A stretch of DNA of 64,000 bases, taken from contig NZ_QOCG01000022.1 of the NCBI RefSeq assembly GCF_003318235.1, positions 124,001-188,000 of the forward strand, in the 5' to 3' direction. Position 1 is the first letter of the stretch. Every line of letters begins with the position of its first letter. This stretch comes from Loktanella sp. D2R18 (GTDB taxonomy: Bacteria > Pseudomonadota > Alphaproteobacteria > Rhodobacterales > Rhodobacteraceae). Below the pieces are notes generated by a model. That model saw only the letters and a program-made list of their open reading frames with translations. It was not told where the DNA came from and did not search any database. Shown piece after piece: positions 62,052-64,000 of the stretch. Made by a program: the position numbers and the translations under genes.

Positions 62052-62880
62052 ATTGTTTTCCCAGCGTGCATAGCACGCATATTCAGCGAGTTGCGCCCAC
62101 CAAGTGCGCATTGAAAGGTGCTAAATAATCGCTTGAAAACAACTAAAAGCATCGCCTCACCAGAAATACCAACTATAAATTTAATTTTATTTACCATATT
62201 CAATCTAAACATGTAAAAAATTTTCTATTTGACAAATGTGGCAGAAATTTGAGCAACCGATGAGTTCTTGGAGTAAACGAAACATTTTTTGAAGATTTTT
62301 GGACGGGAAGTTATCTAGCTTCGATCTCAGAATGGGCATTTTGTGACTATTTCTTGTTTTCGGGCGAACTAATCGGTCTCAGGTTTGGCACGGCTACCTA
62401 CAAAAGACTTCCTCAATGAGGTTCGCGACAGCGAACCCGATAGACGTCTCTTTGGGGCGCCTATCTTGTCCGCAAGATGTCTGACGCCTCGCGCGCATTC
62501 TCCATTCTTGATACAAAGGCAATCACCTTGGGGAAGAGCATTCGCATCGCTTGTGGCAAATGGGATACGGCCTGGAATCGGGCTGCTACATCGCAATCCG
62601 CGAACCTTCAAAATTTGGTTGCCAACAGCAGCCTTGTCAGCAACCTGTGAATTTGCCGATCCGATTTCGCTGCAGAATGCTCGAATGACTGGTTATGCCG
62701 CTGCATGGCAGCACGAGAATTTTTTGCGAACCACAATTTTCGTGCTGCGTGCACGCGCGGCATACAAACCCAACTAACACAATGGGCTCAAACCTGCCGT
62801 TCTCTGCGCGATGCATGAAGGTCCGGATTGGGCCGTTCGCGTCGAATGACCTGAGCCCCTAAAACTCCTCCAGATTTGTG
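62052..62880. other. AT-rich upstream region of the giant gene, no gene seen
   Basis: An 829-bp gap. The part nearest the giant gene (about 62130-62330) is strongly A/T-rich and probably holds its promoter; a TATAGT element lies on the minus strand at 62176-62171, but no well-spaced -35 box was found. Farther out, a frame at 62385-62777 lacks domain features. GTTCGC/GCGAAC at 62421-62436 forms a small hairpin. Confidence 0.4.
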
Positions 62881-63285
62881 TAGAGTCCGCCCAACAAAAG
62901 GACGGACAAATGAAGGCATGATTTACGGACGAACAAATCATATCGATAATCAAGGAACAGGAAGCTGGTACGAAGACCGCTGATGTGTGTCGGCGGCACG
63001 GGATCAGCTCGGCAACGTTCTACAAATATAAATCGAAGTATGGCGGTATGGAGCCTTCTGATGCGAAGCGGTTGCGGGCATTGGAAGATGAGAACGGCAA
63101 GTTGAAGAAGCTGTTGGCCGAACAGATGTTGGACAACGCCAGCTAAAGGGTGAGAACGAGGAGATCGCTGATCTGCTGGTCGGATTGATAGACGTCCGCA
63201 AGACCTGAGGGTTCGGGCTGTGTTTGCTGCACCTGCGCAACGTGAAGGGGTGGCTTAAACGAGCACTTGGGGCGGCACGAAAGCG
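62881..63285 (+). mobile_element. Decayed IS3-family insertion sequence remnant
   Basis: Two fragments of IS3-family transposase genes survive. OrfA (62910-63146) reads FTDEQIISIIKEQEAGTK, then VCRRHGISSATFYKYKSKYGG and the LEDENGKLKKLLAEQMLDNA zipper, but has a TGA at codon 4. A short OrfB piece near 63155-63260 reads NEEIADLLVGLIDVRKT, a TGA, then GFGLCLLHLRNVKG before it breaks off. The DDE catalytic core is gone, so the element is immobile. Clear terminal inverted repeats could not be paired. Confidence 0.8.
62910..63146 (+). pseudogene. IS3-family transposase OrfA, disrupted
   Basis: The frame starts ATG AAG GCA and is stopped by TGA at 62919-62921, then stays open to TAA at 63144-63146. 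It encodes the helix-turn-helix part of OrfA (ADVCRRHGISSATFYKYK) and the coiled-coil LEDENGKLKKLLAEQM. Intact relatives continue about 10 residues further before OrfB. The early stop and the short end mark it as dead. Confidence 0.8.
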
Positions 63286-63431
63286 CGACAGGTCCAGACA
63301 TTCCAACTAATCCAGAAAATTTACCACCTAGGACCTACGGATAAATCCACCCGCCTGTAGAGTCTCCCTGGACCCCGCCCACGAGATGTGCTACGAAAGC
63401 GCCAACCAACGGCTTGGTAGGGGAAACACAG
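63147..63431. other. IS debris and promoter region of the methyltransferase
   Basis: The first about 110 bp hold the OrfB fragment. From about 63300 to the methyltransferase ATG there is no recognisable gene; this stretch should carry that gene's promoter. A TAGGGGAAA purine stretch at 63417-63425 serves as its ribosome-binding site. Confidence 0.4.
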
Positions 63432-64000
63432 ATGTTACAATCGGTTACGGAGAATCTGCACCAGGAACCAGATGTACGTCAGGGCGAAACGAAACTGGCC
63501 AAGACGAACCTCTATACCATGGTCGATCTCTTCGCTGGGTGCGGCGGCTTGTCCATGGGTTTTGAGAACGCCCAGTTTACACCCGTATTTGTGAACGAGC
63601 TCGACAAGGATGCCATACAGACCTACCTCAATAATCGCCACCATGAGCTTGGTGGCGAGAGGTTTTCAGATAACGAAAACCTTCGGTGCAACGACGCCCA
63701 CGAGCTACAAGGCCCCCGCTTGGAGCAGCTCCTATCTGACTTGTCCTCCATGCCTGAGGTCGACTTCCACCTTGATACCGCGACAGCAACGAACGGCGGT
63801 GGTAGTACGCTCGATGTTCTCGCCGGTGGTCCGCCTTGCCAAGGTTACTCTGGCATCGGCATCCGCCGCTCTTATGCGGTTGATCGCAAGGAAATCCCCT
63901 CGAACGTACTCTATGGCCGGATGGCACAGATCATCCGTCGTCTGCGCCCCCGGATCTTCCTCTTCGAGAACGTGAGGGGATTGTTAAACGCGAAGTGGAC
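63432..64000 (+). CDS. DNA (cytosine-5-)-methyltransferase, N-terminal part (runs off the window)
   Basis: An open frame of 189 codons starts at ATG 63432 and continues past the window end. It has C5-methyltransferase motif I VDLFAGCGGLSMGFENA (SAM binding, about residue 30), motif IV with the catalytic Cys in LAGGPPCQGYSGIG (about residue 137) and motif VI FENVRGLL (about residue 180). A stretch between motifs I and IV is longer than in minimal enzymes. It methylates cytosine in a specific DNA sequence, probably as part of a restriction-modification system whose other genes would lie beyond 64000. It follows an IS remnant, as is usual for mobile R-M loci. Confidence 0.92.
   Translation, partial: MLQSVTENLHQEPDVRQGETKLAKTNLYTMVDLFAGCGGLSMGFENAQFTPVFVNELDKDAIQTYLNNRHHELGGERFSDNENLRCNDAHELQGPRLEQLLSDLSSMPEVDFHLDTATATNGGGSTLDVLAGGPPCQGYSGIGIRRSYAVDRKEIPSNVLYGRMAQIIRRLRPRIFLFENVRGLLNAKW

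Noticed and set aside
62385..62777. A 130-codon plus-strand frame upstream of the IS remnant
   Set aside because: Composition is irregular, there is no domain pattern or ribosome-binding site, and it lies in decayed intergenic DNA.
62870..63366. TGTAGAGTC at both ends of the IS remnant as terminal repeats
   Set aside because: The two copies are in the same orientation, not inverted, and match over too few bases to call IS ends.

Overview
The window looks like a chromosomal segment of an alphaproteobacterium of the Rhodobacteraceae (Roseobacter group, possibly near Octadecabacter/Loktanella/Yoonia). This rests on overall protein character, a moderate G+C content, the roseobacter-style hisA..hisF-hisE region, compact ATGA-overlapping operons, and the polyamine and galactoside gene sets. 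The genus is a guess.

Layout. 0.1-6.0 kb: housekeeping genes (DUF2147 protein, hisA, DUF2867, DUF302, hisF-hisE, a CoA-binding protein, a zinc-ribbon protein, rlmB) and tRNA-Tyr. 6.4-23.1 kb: a polyamine region. A minus-strand operon encodes a GntR/FCD regulator, two gamma-glutamylputrescine-synthetase-like enzymes, three PuuB-like FAD oxidases, an agmatinase-family enzyme and a glutamine amidotransferase. It diverges from a plus-strand potFGHI putrescine transporter across a control region with a perfect 20-bp palindrome. A PuuR-like XRE/cupin regulator and gabT-gabD complete a route from agmatine or putrescine through GABA to succinate. 23.4-35.6 kb: a small unknown gene, then a galactoside operon (GH42, KDPGal aldolase, IlvD/Edd dehydratase, GH36, two permeases, binding protein) divergent from an IclR regulator and the matching ABC ATPase. 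35.9-42.1 kb: a chemotaxis operon (STAS, receiver, cheA, cheW, cheR, cheY, a possible CheZ-like protein, a cheB without receiver, cheD). As read here, cheA carries a frameshift. 42.1-46.8 kb: a 3-hydroxyisobutyrate-dehydrogenase-like enzyme, an acyl-CoA synthetase and an MsbA-like ABC exporter.

46.9-47.2 kb: tRNA-Gly(UCC) preceded by two degenerate 137-bp tandem repeats, each starting with the 3' 44 bases of that tRNA. This is what repeated integration or tandem duplication at a tRNA would leave. 47.9-62.1 kb: a two-gene minus-strand operon. A giant secreted protein (about 3,547 residues) carries 24 DUF11-like Ig repeats. It is followed after one base by a 1,182-residue outer-membrane beta-barrel protein, so the pair is probably a surface structure. 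The last 1.9 kb is accessory DNA: an AT-rich gap, a decayed IS3-family transposase, and the start of a DNA cytosine-5 methyltransferase that runs off the window, suggesting a restriction-modification or defence locus beyond it.

The most unusual items are the giant repeat protein with its barrel partner, the tRNA-Gly repeat array, the cheA frameshift with receiver-less CheB and CheZ-like gene, and the expanded puu operon with its palindromic control region.
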